Origin: Streptomyces broussonetiae
Lineage (GTDB): Bacteria; Actinomycetota; Actinomycetes; Streptomycetales; Streptomycetaceae
NCBI RefSeq assembly: GCF_009796285.1
Contig: NZ_CP047020.1
Span: 9,671,780 to 9,735,779, forward strand
Reading direction: 5' to 3'
Length of the DNA stretch: 64,000 nucleotides
Shown: one piece after another, positions 9,194 through 18,099 of the stretch
How positions within the stretch are numbered: position 1 is the first letter of the stretch
How the letters are laid out: each line of letters begins with the position of its first letter
The notes under the pieces: generated by a model
What the model was told of the DNA's origin: nothing
Databases searched by the model: none
The model's input: the letters and a program-made list of their open reading frames with translations, nothing else
Translations under genes and position numbers: made by a program

Positions 9194-9351
9194 TGCCATG
9201 CACCTGAGACTGCCGTCCCGCCCGCGGCACCTCCGAGGAACAGACCGTCGCCCTCTCCAAGGCGCCCAGGTCGCGACAAAGGCTGCCGCCAGCTCTGTTT
9301 CAGGCGGTCGACCAACTACGGGGCTTGACCCGGGATCGTGGACACCGGTTG

Positions 9352-9432
9352 TCATGCGGCGGTGGTCAGCGTGACTGATCGTTCTTCGAAGGCGTTCGGG
9401 CTGATCTGGCCGATGCTGGAGTGCCTCTGCCT
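9352..9432 (-). pseudogene. IS3-type transposase, C-terminal tail fragment
   Basis: The leftward frame ends RHSSIGQISPNAFEERS, the typical C-terminus of an IS3-family OrfB. Only about 26 codons remain before the sequence switches to the rightward IS3-type fragment, so this marks a recombination junction between two transposase genes. Confidence 0.55.
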
Positions 9433-10113
9433 CCTCCCCGGACGGTTCCCGAACTGGTCGCCGAGGATCCGAACCGGGTCTGGTCGTGGGACATCACGAA
9501 GCTGAAGGGGCCGGTGAAGGGCGTCTACTACTGCCTCTACACGATCATCGACATTTTCAGCCGCTACACCGTCGGCTGGATGATCACCGCTCACGAGAAC
9601 AAGGACCTCGCGGAGCGTCTTCTGTCCGAGACGATCGCCAAGTACGGTATCGAACCGGGCCAGTTGACGATCCACTCGGACCGAGGGTCCCCGATGGTTG
9701 CGCAGAACGTTGCCCAGATGATGGCGGGTCTCGGCGTCACCAGGTCGCATTCCCGGCCGAAGACATCGAACGACAACCCCTTCAGCGAGAGCCAGTACAA
9801 GACCCTGAAATACCGGCGCGACTTCCCCGACCGTTTCGGATCCCTCGAGGACGCCCGCGCGTGGTGCACCCGCTTCTGCTCCTGGTACAACCAGGAGCAC
9901 CGGCACTCTGGGATCGGCCTGCACACCCCCTACGACGTGCACTTCGGCCTCGCCGGACAACTCCGTGAGATGCGAGCCGATGTCCTGGAGGCGGTCTACG
10001 CGAAGCACCCCGAACGCTTCGTCCGCCAACCCCCCGAGCCTCCAAAGCTCCCCGCAGCGGCCTGGGTCAACAAGCCGGCACCAGCAGGGATGGCGTCCCA
10101 CTTTGTGGTGTAG
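9421..10113 (+). pseudogene. IS3-family transposase OrfB, 5'-truncated and interrupted by IS256
   Basis: Integrase-core (rve) domain with all three acidic residues in context: VWSWDITKL, TIHSDRGS and NPFSESQYKT. The N-terminal part of the usual about 300-residue OrfB and OrfA are missing. The last codons (AGMASHFVV) come from the left inverted repeat of the downstream IS256 element, which inserted into this gene's 3' end; IS3-like sequence seems to resume after 11513. Confidence 0.85.
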
Positions 10114-11500
10114 CCGATCAAGGCTAGGGCGTACGCCCCGGGGCGTGTGGTGATGGGGATTCCGCTCCCTGCCCAGCAGGCGGGCCACCTGCAACTCTCC
10201 TTGGTGAACGGCCAGTTCAACCCGGGAGGTGCACGGTGGCCCTGTCTCAGTCTGACCTACTCCGCCTGCTGGAGTCACTACGTTCGGCGGACGGGCTCGA
10301 ACTCGTCCGTTCGGTGGCCGAGCGGATGCTCCAGGAATTGATCGAGGCCGAGGCGAGCGCGAGGATCGGCGCGGAGTGGAACGAACACACCGACACCCGC
10401 ACCGCGCTGCGCAACGGGCACCGGGACAAGACACTGACCACGCAGGCCGGCGACCTGGACCTGGGCATACCCAAGCTGCGCTCGGGCAGCTTCTTCCCCA
10501 GCCTGCTGGAGCGCCGCCGGCGCATCGACCAGGCCCTGTTCGCCGTCGTGATGGAGGCGTACGTCCACGGGGTGTCCACCCGCTCGGTCGACGAGCTGGT
10601 CAAGGCCCTCGGTGCGGACAGCGGGATCTCCAAGAGCGAGGTCTCGCGGATCTGTGCCGACCTGGACACCCAGCTGACCGCGTTCCGCACCCGGTCGCTG
10701 GACCATGTCCGCTTCCCCTACATGTATCTGGATGCGACGTACTGCAAGGCCAGGGTCGCCCACCAGATCGTCTCCCGGGCCGTGGTGATCGCCACCGGTA
10801 TCACCGAGGACGGCGGCCGCGAGGTGCTGGGAGTGATGGTCGGCGACAGCGAGACCGAGGTGTTCTGGACCCAGTTCCTTCGCTCCTTGCGCGAACGCGG
10901 CCTGAACGGGGTCCGGCTCGTGCTCGGCGACCACCACTCGGGCCTGGTCAAGGCGATCCGCAAGGTGATCATCGGTGCGGCCTACCAGCGGTGCAGGGTG
11001 CACTTCCTGCGCAACGTCTTCGGCGTGATCCCCAAGGACGCCGCCGAGATGGTCGCCGCCACCATCCGCACCATCTTCGCCCAGCCCGACCAGGCCGCCG
11101 TTCGCCGCCAGCTCGACACGGTCGCCGACATGCTCGGCGCGCAGTTCCCGCAGGTCAAACAGATGCTCCTGGAAGCCAAGGACGACCTGACGGCATTCGC
11201 AGCCTTCCCCGAACGACATTGGAAGAAGATCCAGTCCACGAACCCGCTGGAGCGGGTCAACCGAGAGATCAAGCGTCGCATCGATGTCGTCCAGGTCTTC
11301 CCCAACGACGACGCGCTGCTGCGGCTGGTCACCGCCGTGCTCTTCGAGATGCACGACGAGTGGATCGCCTTCCCCCGCCGCTATCTCCCCGAGGGCAGCA
11401 TGGACCAGATCTACCCCGCCGAGCTCCCCGAAAGCGCCCCCGAGCTACCCAACACCACCAACACAACCGCCGATTGATCGGCTACACCACGACAAGGGAC
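10095..11500 (+). mobile_element. IS256-family insertion sequence (copy 1)
   Basis: Inverted repeats at 10095-10121 and 11474-11500 match at 23 of 27 positions (inner part GTGGTGTAGCCGATCAA identical), and weaker symmetry continues about 12 bases further out on each side. One intact transposase gene lies between. A target duplication was not clear. It sits inside an IS3-family remnant. Confidence 0.85.
10236..11477 (+). CDS. IS256-family transposase
   Basis: A 413-residue complete transposase of the mutator (IS256) family. The DDE residues appear in MYLDATYCK, LVLGDHHSG and NPLERVNREIKRR. The N-terminal region contains the ALRNGHRDK motif common in this family. GTG start with GGGAGGT five bases upstream. 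It looks functional. Confidence 0.95.
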   Translation: MALSQSDLLRLLESLRSADGLELVRSVAERMLQELIEAEASARIGAEWNEHTDTRTALRNGHRDKTLTTQAGDLDLGIPKLRSGSFFPSLLERRRRIDQALFAVVMEAYVHGVSTRSVDELVKALGADSGISKSEVSRICADLDTQLTAFRTRSLDHVRFPYMYLDATYCKARVAHQIVSRAVVIATGITEDGGREVLGVMVGDSETEVFWTQFLRSLRERGLNGVRLVLGDHHSGLVKAIRKVIIGAAYQRCRVHFLRNVFGVIPKDAAEMVAATIRTIFAQPDQAAVRRQLDTVADMLGAQFPQVKQMLLEAKDDLTAFAAFPERHWKKIQSTNPLERVNREIKRRIDVVQVFPNDDALLRLVTAVLFEMHDEWIAFPRRYLPEGSMDQIYPAELPESAPELPNTTNTTAD

Positions 11501-11582
11501 ACAACCCCAGCAGGCCCACGGATACCGGCGCAACGTTAGAACGACCTACCTGCCTTGATCGCTTTGACAGGTTCCGGTGGCG

Positions 11583-11981
11583 TCACATCACCGCGTCTGT
11601 TTCCAGCGGCCCGGCGGTGATGCGCAGTGTCCGGATGCGAACCGGCTCTTCCTGGTCGAGGTGGAAGATGTGCATGAACGGGGCGCGCACCACCTGGTCA
11701 GGTTGGGACTTCTTGGCCATGGTCGCTTCGCCGTGCAGCAGGCGAACTCCGTCGCCCGCGGTCCAGAACTCCACGGCCTCGTGGGTGATGTTCAGTGGTG
11801 CGTCGATCTTGACGAAGAATTCCTTGATGGCCTCGACGCCGTGGATGTGCGCGGCGCCGAAGAACATGTCCGTGTCCTCGGTCAGGGGCGCGAAGCCCTC
11901 ACCGAACTCCAGGGTGTCTATGGCGTCCATGAACTTCAGGACCCAGCCGGGCACGGCCGTCGCTTGTGCTATGTCTGCCAT
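11583..11981 (-). CDS. SnoaL-like (NTF2-fold) protein
   Basis: A 132-residue single-domain protein of the SnoaL/limonene-epoxide-hydrolase-like fold: an N-terminal helix pair (VLKFMDAIDTLEFGEGFAPL), then DTDMFFGAAHIHGVEAIKEF and a beta-sheet ending in RTLRITAGPLET. ATG at 11981 has AGGAG ten bases upstream. Its start is 16 bases after the stop of the alpha/beta hydrolase, so the two are an operon. Such proteins act as small-molecule cyclases, hydrolases or binding proteins; the actual substrate is unknown. Confidence 0.8.
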   Translation of the reverse strand: MADIAQATAVPGWVLKFMDAIDTLEFGEGFAPLTEDTDMFFGAAHIHGVEAIKEFFVKIDAPLNITHEAVEFWTAGDGVRLLHGEATMAKKSQPDQVVRAPFMHIFHLDQEEPVRIRTLRITAGPLETDAVM

Positions 11982-11997
11982 GGTGGTGTTCTCCTGA

Positions 11998-12846
11998 TCA
12001 GGGCGCGGCGGGCGGGGCGGCGAGGAATGCGTCGATCTCGGCGTTGACGCCGTCGGGGTTCTCGCGGGCGGCGAGGTGGGCCGTGTGCTGCAGCACACAG
12101 AAGGTGCTCCCCTCTATGGCGTCGGCCATTTTCCGTACCACGTGCACGGGGAACTGACTGTCCTCCTCACCGGCGATGATCAGGACGGGCACGTTGCTGA
12201 TGGTGTTCAGACGGCGGTGCTCGTCCTTGCGGCCGATCAGGATGCTGCGCAGGGCCCAGGCCACGGACTTCGGATCGTCGTTGAGGACGAAGTTCGTGAA
12301 CTCCAGGAAATCCGGGTTGGTGGCTTCGGCGGTAGGGCCGGCGAACGCGGCGCGGGCGGCCTTGGCGGCCAGCAGGGGCATCTTCGCGTGCAGCGAGAGG
12401 AACGTGGCCAGCCCGGTGGCCCACATGCTCTCGAACATCGTGGGAAGTGAGGCGGTGCAGTTGATCCCGATCGCCGCGGTGGTCCGCTGCGGGTAGTACG
12501 CCGGGAAGACCCCGGCAAGCATGCCGCCCCAACTGTTGCCCACCAGAACGCACTTGTCGATGTCGAGTGCGTCGAGGATCTCGACGAGTGCGTCGGCGCA
12601 CTCCTTGAGATCAATGATCTTGCGCAGCGCGTCGGACTTGCCGTGTCCGGGGCTGTCGACGAGCACCAGACGGTAGGTCGGGGCGAAGTGCTCGTACTGG
12701 TACTGCCACATGGTGCCGTCCATCATCAGGCTTGGCCAGCACACCATGGCGGGGCCGTCGAAACGGCCGCCGACGCGGACGTTGATCAGCCCCAGCGAGG
12801 TGGGGATCAGCTTCTCGGTGACCTCTTCGAGCCAGTTCGTGGTCAT
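11998..12846 (-). CDS. Alpha/beta-hydrolase fold protein
   Basis: A 282-residue hydrolase. Nucleophile elbow GNSWGG (Ser105), acid in IIAGEEDSQFP and histidine in VLQHTAHLAARENP form a complete catalytic triad; the oxyanion region is WPSLMMDGTMWQ. No signal peptide. It is the first gene of a two-gene operon with the SnoaL-like protein, preceded by a region rich in CTAGTA repeats. It resembles C-C bond or ester hydrolases of catabolic clusters; substrate unknown. Confidence 0.88.
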   Translation of the reverse strand: MTTNWLEEVTEKLIPTSLGLINVRVGGRFDGPAMVCWPSLMMDGTMWQYQYEHFAPTYRLVLVDSPGHGKSDALRKIIDLKECADALVEILDALDIDKCVLVGNSWGGMLAGVFPAYYPQRTTAAIGINCTASLPTMFESMWATGLATFLSLHAKMPLLAAKAARAAFAGPTAEATNPDFLEFTNFVLNDDPKSVAWALRSILIGRKDEHRRLNTISNVPVLIIAGEEDSQFPVHVVRKMADAIEGSTFCVLQHTAHLAARENPDGVNAEIDAFLAAPPAAP

Positions 12847-12884
12847 GATCAGCCCTCTCCGTGACCGAGGCGACATTCGAAGGT

Positions 12885-12924
12885 GCTAGTAGCATAGCAA
12901 AACTAGTATGGATTCACTACTAGT
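12885..12924. promoter_or_regulatory. Operator/promoter region of the hydrolase-SnoaL operon
   Basis: Contains an inverted repeat of ACTAGTA (12902-12908) and TACTAGT (12918-12924) separated by nine bases, and a second overlapping symmetric motif TGCTAGTAGCA. On the leftward strand TATGCT gives a plausible -10. HxlR and MarR proteins bind sites of this style, and an HxlR remnant lies immediately upstream. Confidence 0.55.
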
Positions 12925-13240
12925 GTCGCGTTCACGGCGAGGCCGTGAGGGGATCTCACGCCGGCGGCACCCGGCACCACGGGAGCCGCCTTCCACGGAC
13001 TGCCCCTGTTCGACGCCTCCTTCCTCGGCAGGCATCGGCCGCAGGGTCGAGGCCTCGACCGGCTGATGGCAGCTGCTGCACGCGAGATACGGACTGGTTG
13101 GGTTCCCACACACCGTGTGCATCAACAGGTGCCGCATGACGTCACCGTCGGTTGCATAGGTCTCGGCCCAACGCGTGATGGCCGCGATGGCGGGGACTAC
13201 GAGTGCGCCCGACTGAACAGCCTGACCGACCTGGGCCTGC
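12886..13240 (-). pseudogene. HxlR-family regulator, C-terminal remnant
   Basis: The leftward frame reads PAIAAITRWAETYATDGDVM, then HTVCGNPTSPYLACSSCHQP, matching the C-terminal half of HxlR regulators that carry a CxxC tail. The winged-helix half is missing because an IS4-type transposase fragment replaces it near 13240. The frame runs on into the operator of the next operon. It was probably the regulator of that operon before disruption. Confidence 0.55.
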
Positions 13241-13672
13241 TCACCAAGCGTGCCTACCGTCATGCCAGGTCACCGCTTCCTCGTCGGGAGCGGACAGTGT
13301 GGTGCCGTCCACGGCGACCAGGCGCAGGCCCTGCTCGAAGGCGCAGGACGGGCGGTGGTCGGCCACTGGTCCGGCCAGGATCGAGAACAGGTGGCGCAGG
13401 GGTCCGCTTCCCAGTCGGCGCCGGGCACGTGCCAGCGACGAGGGGCACGGGCGGGCCACGGGCACGCTGCCCAGTCCCGCCGTGAGCTTGGCCCATACCG
13501 CCTGGTAGGAGGATCGCTCGAAGAAGGCGAGGGCCAGCACGAAGTACACCACGACGCGCGCCGGGAGCAGTCGTACCCGCTGTGTGCGGACACCGGTGTC
13601 CTCCAGGACCGCGTCGACCAACTCGGGGTCGATGATCTCGGTCAACTCGCCGAGATGGCCAGGCGCGTACAC
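13241..13672 (-). pseudogene. IS4-family transposase, N-terminal fragment
   Basis: About 137 residues match the start of actinobacterial IS4 transposases: LGELTEIIDPELVDAVLEDT, RLLPARVVVYFVLAL, and the first acidic residue in LVAVDGTTLSAPDE. The protein is cut after EEAVTW, where it meets the HxlR remnant, so two thirds including the YREK motif are lost. GTG start assumed. Confidence 0.8.
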
Positions 13673-13838
13673 GTCCGGGGCTGTCGCGCCGGACCGGACC
13701 TGACTGAATTCTGCGGCAACGGGACCTCCGGGACACTCGCAATGGCTTCGACACCATGCGAACTACCAGAGGTCCCGCCCTCTTGACAGGGCGCACACAT
13801 GCTTAACGCACTGGCGTTGCACGAGACGGGACACCATC

Positions 13839-14142
13839 CAACCGCGCCTCCGCACCGAGCAACAGACGCCCGAGTGGAAGGCTCGCTACGCAATCCGCTC
13901 CGGAGTGGTGGGAACCGTCAACGAGTTCGCCCACGGACACGGCATGCGACGCTGCCGCTACCGAGGCCCGAGAAAGGCCCGCATCCAGCACGTCCTGACG
14001 GCCATCGCCGTCAGCATCGAGCGCCTCGGCGCACTGCCGCCAAGCGACGAAGCACCCACGCCGCCGGCCGACTGCCTTCCAGAACCACCTCGACCAGCGC
14101 GAGATAGCCCGGCCGAAGTCCTGGCGAACCCTGGGCAGCTGA
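13839..14142 (+). pseudogene. IS1182-family transposase, C-terminal fragment with frameshift
   Basis: RTEQQTPEWKARYAIRSGV, then NEFAHGHGMRRCRYRG and HVLTAIAVSIERL are characteristic of the C-terminus of IS1182-type transposases, including the catalytic-Glu region. A one-base shift near 14067 moves the final segment (TAFQNHLDQREIARPKSW) into another frame, which ends at TGA 14140. The N-terminal two thirds are absent. Confidence 0.8.
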
Positions 14143-14225
14143 CCTCGGCACCTCCAAGATCCCCGACTGTGAGGATGGGGCGGCACCGCTCGAGGGTCTG
14201 ACCCGATCCCCGATTGACGCTTCGG

Positions 14226-14393
14226 CTGTCCTCACTCTGAATCGTCGACCTTTCGGGCGGTGCCACCCGCGTGTACCGCTCGGCGATCGTGACCTCATAG
14301 AAGCGTGACCCACGTGGTCCCATCACAGTCGTGTCCGTCCGCCGGTCGGTGCGCGCGAGCCAACTCGCCGCGCACGGAAGGAACCCGGCCACC
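14226..14393 (+). ncRNA. Candidate bridge-RNA region of the IS110 element
   Basis: IS110-group elements encode a structured bridge RNA in the noncoding left end between the element boundary and the recombinase. This stretch occupies that place, contains several GC-rich self-complementary segments, and has no coding frame of its own. Identification rests on position; structure was not computed. Confidence 0.35.
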
Positions 14394-15458
14394 ATGTCAC
14401 AGCCCATCGAAGTGATCGGCGGGATCGACACCCACACCGACTTTCACCAGGCCGCCGCCATCGACACCATCGGCCAGCACCTGGCCGCCGAGGCCTTCCC
14501 CACAACGCCTGCGGGCTACCGGGACCTGCTGGAGTGGCTGCGTTCCCACGGCCGGGTGCTGGTTGTGGGCATGGAGGGCACCGGCTCCTTCGGCGCCGAA
14601 CTCGGCCGCTACCTCCGAACCAACCAGATCACCGTCATAGAGGTGGACCGACCCGGCCGTCGGGCTCGTCGGGCGGCAGGGGAGTCAGACTCCATCGACG
14701 CCTACGCCGCCGCCACCGCGGTACTCGCCGGCCGCGCCACAGGCACGCCGAAGCACCGCGATGGCGCGGTCGAGGCAATCCGCGGACTGCGCGTCGTACG
14801 CGCCAGCGCCGTCAAGACCCGCACCCGGACCATCAACCAGATCAAATCGCTGATCATCACCGCATCCGCTGAGGTCCGCGAAGCGCTCCGCTCGCTGACT
14901 ACCACCGAGCTCGTCCGACGGCTGGCCGTCAGCCGTCCGGGCACCGATCTGGCTGCCCCGGCCACAGCCGTAAGACTGGCCCTCAAGCGCCTGGCCAGGC
15001 GCTACCGGCATCTGAGCGAGGAGATAGCGGACGCGGACCGCGACCTGCGCGTCCTGATCGCCCGCACCGCACCGGGCCTGCTCGCGCTGACGGGCGTCGG
15101 GACCGAGACCGCCGGGCAGTTGCTGGTCACCGCCGGGGACAACCCCGACAGGCTCGCATCCGAGACCTCCTTCGCCCACCTGTGCGCCGCCGCGCCAGTG
15201 CCAGCCTCTTCCGGGCGTACCGACCGCCACCGGCTCAACCGTGGCGGAGATCGCCAGGCCAACCGCGCGCTGCACACAATCGTGCTGGTCCGCATGCGTC
15301 ACGACCCGCGCACCCGTGACTACGTCGCCCGGCGCACCCTCGAAGGACTCAAGACGAAGGACATCTTCAGGGGCCTCAAGCGCTTCGTCGCGCGCGAGGT
15401 CTACCACCACCTGACCAGCGCATCCAGCGGCACACCCGGGCCGTCTCCTACAGCTTGA
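14394..15458 (+). CDS. IS110-family transposase
   Basis: A 354-residue protein with an N-terminal RuvC-like DEDD domain (IGGIDTHTDFHQ, VVGMEGTGSFG, SIDAYAAATA) and a C-terminal Tnp_20 domain with the conserved LLALTGVGTETAGQLL and the serine-containing APVPASSGRT region. ATG at 14394 has GGAAGGAA upstream; an earlier in-frame ATG lies within the putative bridge-RNA region. It appears intact and acts as an RNA-guided recombinase by family knowledge. Confidence 0.93.
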   Translation: MSQPIEVIGGIDTHTDFHQAAAIDTIGQHLAAEAFPTTPAGYRDLLEWLRSHGRVLVVGMEGTGSFGAELGRYLRTNQITVIEVDRPGRRARRAAGESDSIDAYAAATAVLAGRATGTPKHRDGAVEAIRGLRVVRASAVKTRTRTINQIKSLIITASAEVREALRSLTTTELVRRLAVSRPGTDLAAPATAVRLALKRLARRYRHLSEEIADADRDLRVLIARTAPGLLALTGVGTETAGQLLVTAGDNPDRLASETSFAHLCAAAPVPASSGRTDRHRLNRGGDRQANRALHTIVLVRMRHDPRTRDYVARRTLEGLKTKDIFRGLKRFVAREVYHHLTSASSGTPGPSPTA

Positions 15459-15705
15459 CGATCTATAGACGCTTCGGAGTCAAGCTGAGACAACACCCGT
15501 TACGGGACAGCCTTTGGCCGCAGACACCTGACGAGAGTGGCGAGGGTCCTCGACGTGCTGCTGGAGAACCCGACGTTTCGTGATGGATCCCAGAGGATGC
15601 CTACACGAGGGATCCGATCCAGCCATCTCACCTGAACCGCTATCAATCCCTCATTGGGAAGTGTCACTATCCAAGCTGTCGAGTCACTTCTCTCAAGGGG
15701 GACCC

Positions 15706-17058
15706 ATGAAGCGACCCTGGACCCACAAGATGTCCAAGGCCTTAGCCGTCGCTGCCACTGCTGCCTGCCTCACACTCGGCCTCCAGGCCACCCCAGCGTC
15801 TGCGGATTCGGTCTGCGGGAAGGAAGTCGGCGGCGCCATCCTCACGAAGTACAACGAACTGGGAGGCGAAGGCGGCGTCCTCGGGTGCCCCACATCCGGC
15901 GAGCTGACCACCCCGGACGGCCGCGGCCGGTACAACACCTTCGACCACGGCTCGATCTACTGGACCGCCACCACCGGCGCCCACCCCGTCTGGGGCGCCA
16001 TCCGCGACAAGTGGGGGGCGATCGGCTGGGAAGCAGGCAAGCTCGGCTACCCCGTCGACGATGAACTGACGAACCCCGACGGGCAGGGCAAGCGCCAGCA
16101 GTTCGAGGGGGGCACCGTGTACTGGCACCCCACCCGCTCCAACGGCGCCCACCCCGTCTGGGGTCGCATCGGCGAGCGCTGGGGGCAGGCCCAGTGGGAG
16201 GCCGGACGCTACGGCTATCCCATCAGCGACGAAGTCCAGGTTCCGGGTGCCAAGGGCCTCAGCCAGATGTTCGAGCACGGCCCCATCGCATGGTCTCCCG
16301 AGGAGACCCCCAATCCGCAGTACGCACAGGCGCGCGACCTGTACCTGACCCCGGTCAGCAGTACGCGTGACGGTGGTCGGCAAGAGGCCGCAAACCTGCT
16401 GCCCCTGGGAGGCGACCGGGGAATCGTCGTCGTACGCGGCTACATCGCCACCGACAACAATCCGGTGAACGACGTCATCGGCAACCACCGGCAATGGAGC
16501 ACCGATCCGGCCGCGGAATCCAAGGTGACCGTTGCCTGGGACACCGAATCGGGCCGCGTCGGCGTTTACGTCGAACACTCTTGTGTCCACGCGCCCGGCA
16601 CCAGCCTCGACGGATGCCGCGACGCCAAGCCCCTGGTCCGCACCCAGCACGCCGAAGTCGTCCAGGACGACCAGACCCCCCAGAACGAATACTGGGTCGT
16701 GCCCACCTCCGGCGGGGGCATCAAGGTCTCGATCTCGGCGGTCAACTCCTTTGTGGACGTGCCGGGTTACCAGTATGGAGACCTTGGCCGCATCAACGCC
16801 ACGTTCTCCATCTCGCCGCACGCCTACGACGACAACAACAAGGCGTACACCGGCTTCGACGTGTGGACGCAGAAGGACAAGTTCCCGTCCTGGGAAGTCC
16901 TGCGTTACCCCCGTCTCCTCGATAGCGCCAGTGCCCCGCAGGCCAAATGGCAGGGTGCCGTCTGGCAGACCCACGTCAGCGACCTGTCGGCGCCCCAGCA
17001 CACATGCAGTCGCTACAACCCGGACAGCTCGGACGCGACGCTGAACTGCACCGGGTGA
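15706..17058 (+). CDS. Secreted LGFP-repeat protein
   Basis: A 450-residue exported protein. ATG at 15706 is preceded by CAAGGGGGA. Residues 1-34 are a Sec signal peptide with a KMSK n-region, hydrophobic core and ATPASA cleavage site. Three LGFP repeats follow at about 45-200; their cores read KWGAIGWEAGKLGYPVDDE and RWGQAQWEAGRYGYPISDE. The rest (about 215-450) is an all-beta domain with few Cys and no recognisable catalytic motif. LGFP repeats anchor proteins to the cell wall or bind glycans. A strong terminator follows at once, so it is monocistronic. Confidence 0.88.
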   Translation: MKRPWTHKMSKALAVAATAACLTLGLQATPASADSVCGKEVGGAILTKYNELGGEGGVLGCPTSGELTTPDGRGRYNTFDHGSIYWTATTGAHPVWGAIRDKWGAIGWEAGKLGYPVDDELTNPDGQGKRQQFEGGTVYWHPTRSNGAHPVWGRIGERWGQAQWEAGRYGYPISDEVQVPGAKGLSQMFEHGPIAWSPEETPNPQYAQARDLYLTPVSSTRDGGRQEAANLLPLGGDRGIVVVRGYIATDNNPVNDVIGNHRQWSTDPAAESKVTVAWDTESGRVGVYVEHSCVHAPGTSLDGCRDAKPLVRTQHAEVVQDDQTPQNEYWVVPTSGGGIKVSISAVNSFVDVPGYQYGDLGRINATFSISPHAYDDNNKAYTGFDVWTQKDKFPSWEVLRYPRLLDSASAPQAKWQGAVWQTHVSDLSAPQHTCSRYNPDSSDATLNCTG

Positions 17059-17073
17059 CACCCGCGAACTGAG

Positions 17074-17107
17074 AAACCCCCGCCCGCCTCCAGGCCGGCG
17101 GGGGTTT
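17074..17107 (+). terminator. Strong intrinsic terminator
   Basis: AAACCCCCGCC pairs with GGCGGGGGTTT across a 12-base loop and is followed by TTTTCC, 16 bases after the LGFP-protein stop. Confidence 0.85.
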
Positions 17108-17143
17108 TCCGTGCGGAGGAGAAGCCCTGCCCGGGGACCGCTT

Positions 17144-17956
17144 CTAGGAGTTGGAAGGACCCACCTGCGCGACATAGATCGGGGTGGCGAGGATGGCGTG
17201 TACGGGCTCGTCCTGTCCTGGGCCCCAGACAGGAACGGTTCCCTCAAGGAGAGGTACAGCGAGGAACTCCAAGTGCTGTGCGGGTCCGCTGAGACGAACG
17301 GCGGCCGCTTCCTCAAGCCCGTGCTCATGCGCCTCTACTCGGGTGCGATAGTGCGAGTGACGATTCCTCTCTTCGGTGCGCCAGTACTCATCGAGCTCCG
17401 TGAGGCTGGAGATGTGCTCCCCGATGACCGCCATGATGCTGGGAGTGGACGAGAACGCAAACAGGCCGCGCTCCTCGGTCGGTCTTGCTCCCAGGACATG
17501 GTGCTGGGAGCCTGCCAGGATCACGAGGTCCGAGCCCTGTCGCCCCTTGAAGAATGCCGTGCTCGGTACCGTGGACCGTGTCTCGTTTCCCACGGTAACG
17601 GGATCGATCCTGTAGTTCATGATCCGGAGCCAGCCCCATTGCATGGGCATCGATCCGCGGAAGTAGTTCTGGCCGGGCGCCTGGACGGTGCCAACTTCGT
17701 GGTGAGTGTCGATGTAATGCTCGACCAGTCGCAACTTCGCCATGCGAGTCGCTTGGGGTGAATCAGCCTGCTTTATTGTCAAACTGGCCAGTTTGAGGTC
17801 GACTTTAGCCTCTGTGTTGATACGTCGACGCAGAGCCGGGTCGATCTGCTCGTACAGCATGTCGAGCTTGTTGTCGGAGACGTACACGAAGTACCGCAGC
17901 GGTGGCTGAGAGCGGCGAGGAAGGCGCAAGGGGGGCTTCCGATCGTCAAGGGCCAT
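17144..17956 (-). CDS. DUF7019-like conserved actinobacterial protein (SAVMC3_10250 family)
   Basis: A 270-residue cytoplasmic protein. The N-terminal segment RYFVYVSDNKLDMLYEQI and the following KVDLKLASLTIKQ match a conserved Streptomyces family that I recall as DUF7019. ILAGSQHHVLGARP and AVIGEHISSLTELD are further conserved-looking blocks. No catalytic motif or membrane segment is evident. Start taken at ATG 17956, though no clear RBS precedes it. Function unknown. Confidence 0.7.
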   Translation of the reverse strand: MALDDRKPPLRLPRRSQPPLRYFVYVSDNKLDMLYEQIDPALRRRINTEAKVDLKLASLTIKQADSPQATRMAKLRLVEHYIDTHHEVGTVQAPGQNYFRGSMPMQWGWLRIMNYRIDPVTVGNETRSTVPSTAFFKGRQGSDLVILAGSQHHVLGARPTEERGLFAFSSTPSIMAVIGEHISSLTELDEYWRTEERNRHSHYRTRVEAHEHGLEEAAAVRLSGPAQHLEFLAVPLLEGTVPVWGPGQDEPVHAILATPIYVAQVGPSNS

Positions 17957-18099
17957 GTAGTGCAGGGCAATTGGACCAATGATTCATTCGTCCGCTCGAT
18001 TCAGCTACCGATTCTGTCCCCCCGATGGTTGATCCAAACGAACCGGGCTAGCGTTGTCCCGTAACTGCTGGTCGTAGTGCGCCGGTAACGCCCGCTGGG

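Larger units (their letters stand above)
14216..15477 (+). mobile_element. IS110-family insertion sequence
   Basis: One transposase gene flanked by a long noncoding left end (about 175 bases) and a very short right end, the layout of IS110-group elements. The ten-base direct repeat GACGCTTCGG occurs at 14216-14225 and 15468-15477, plausibly the duplicated core/flank; exact ends are approximate. There are no terminal inverted repeats, as expected for this family. Confidence 0.65.

Noticed and set aside
11583..12846. Hydrolase/SnoaL pair as part of a polyketide cluster
   Set aside because: No PKS, acyl carrier or other tailoring gene is within 15 kb, so a biosynthetic assignment is unsupported.
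15742..17328. A 528-codon leftward frame opposite the LGFP-repeat gene
   Set aside because: Antisense shadow: the sense strand has a signal peptide, repeats, RBS and terminator.
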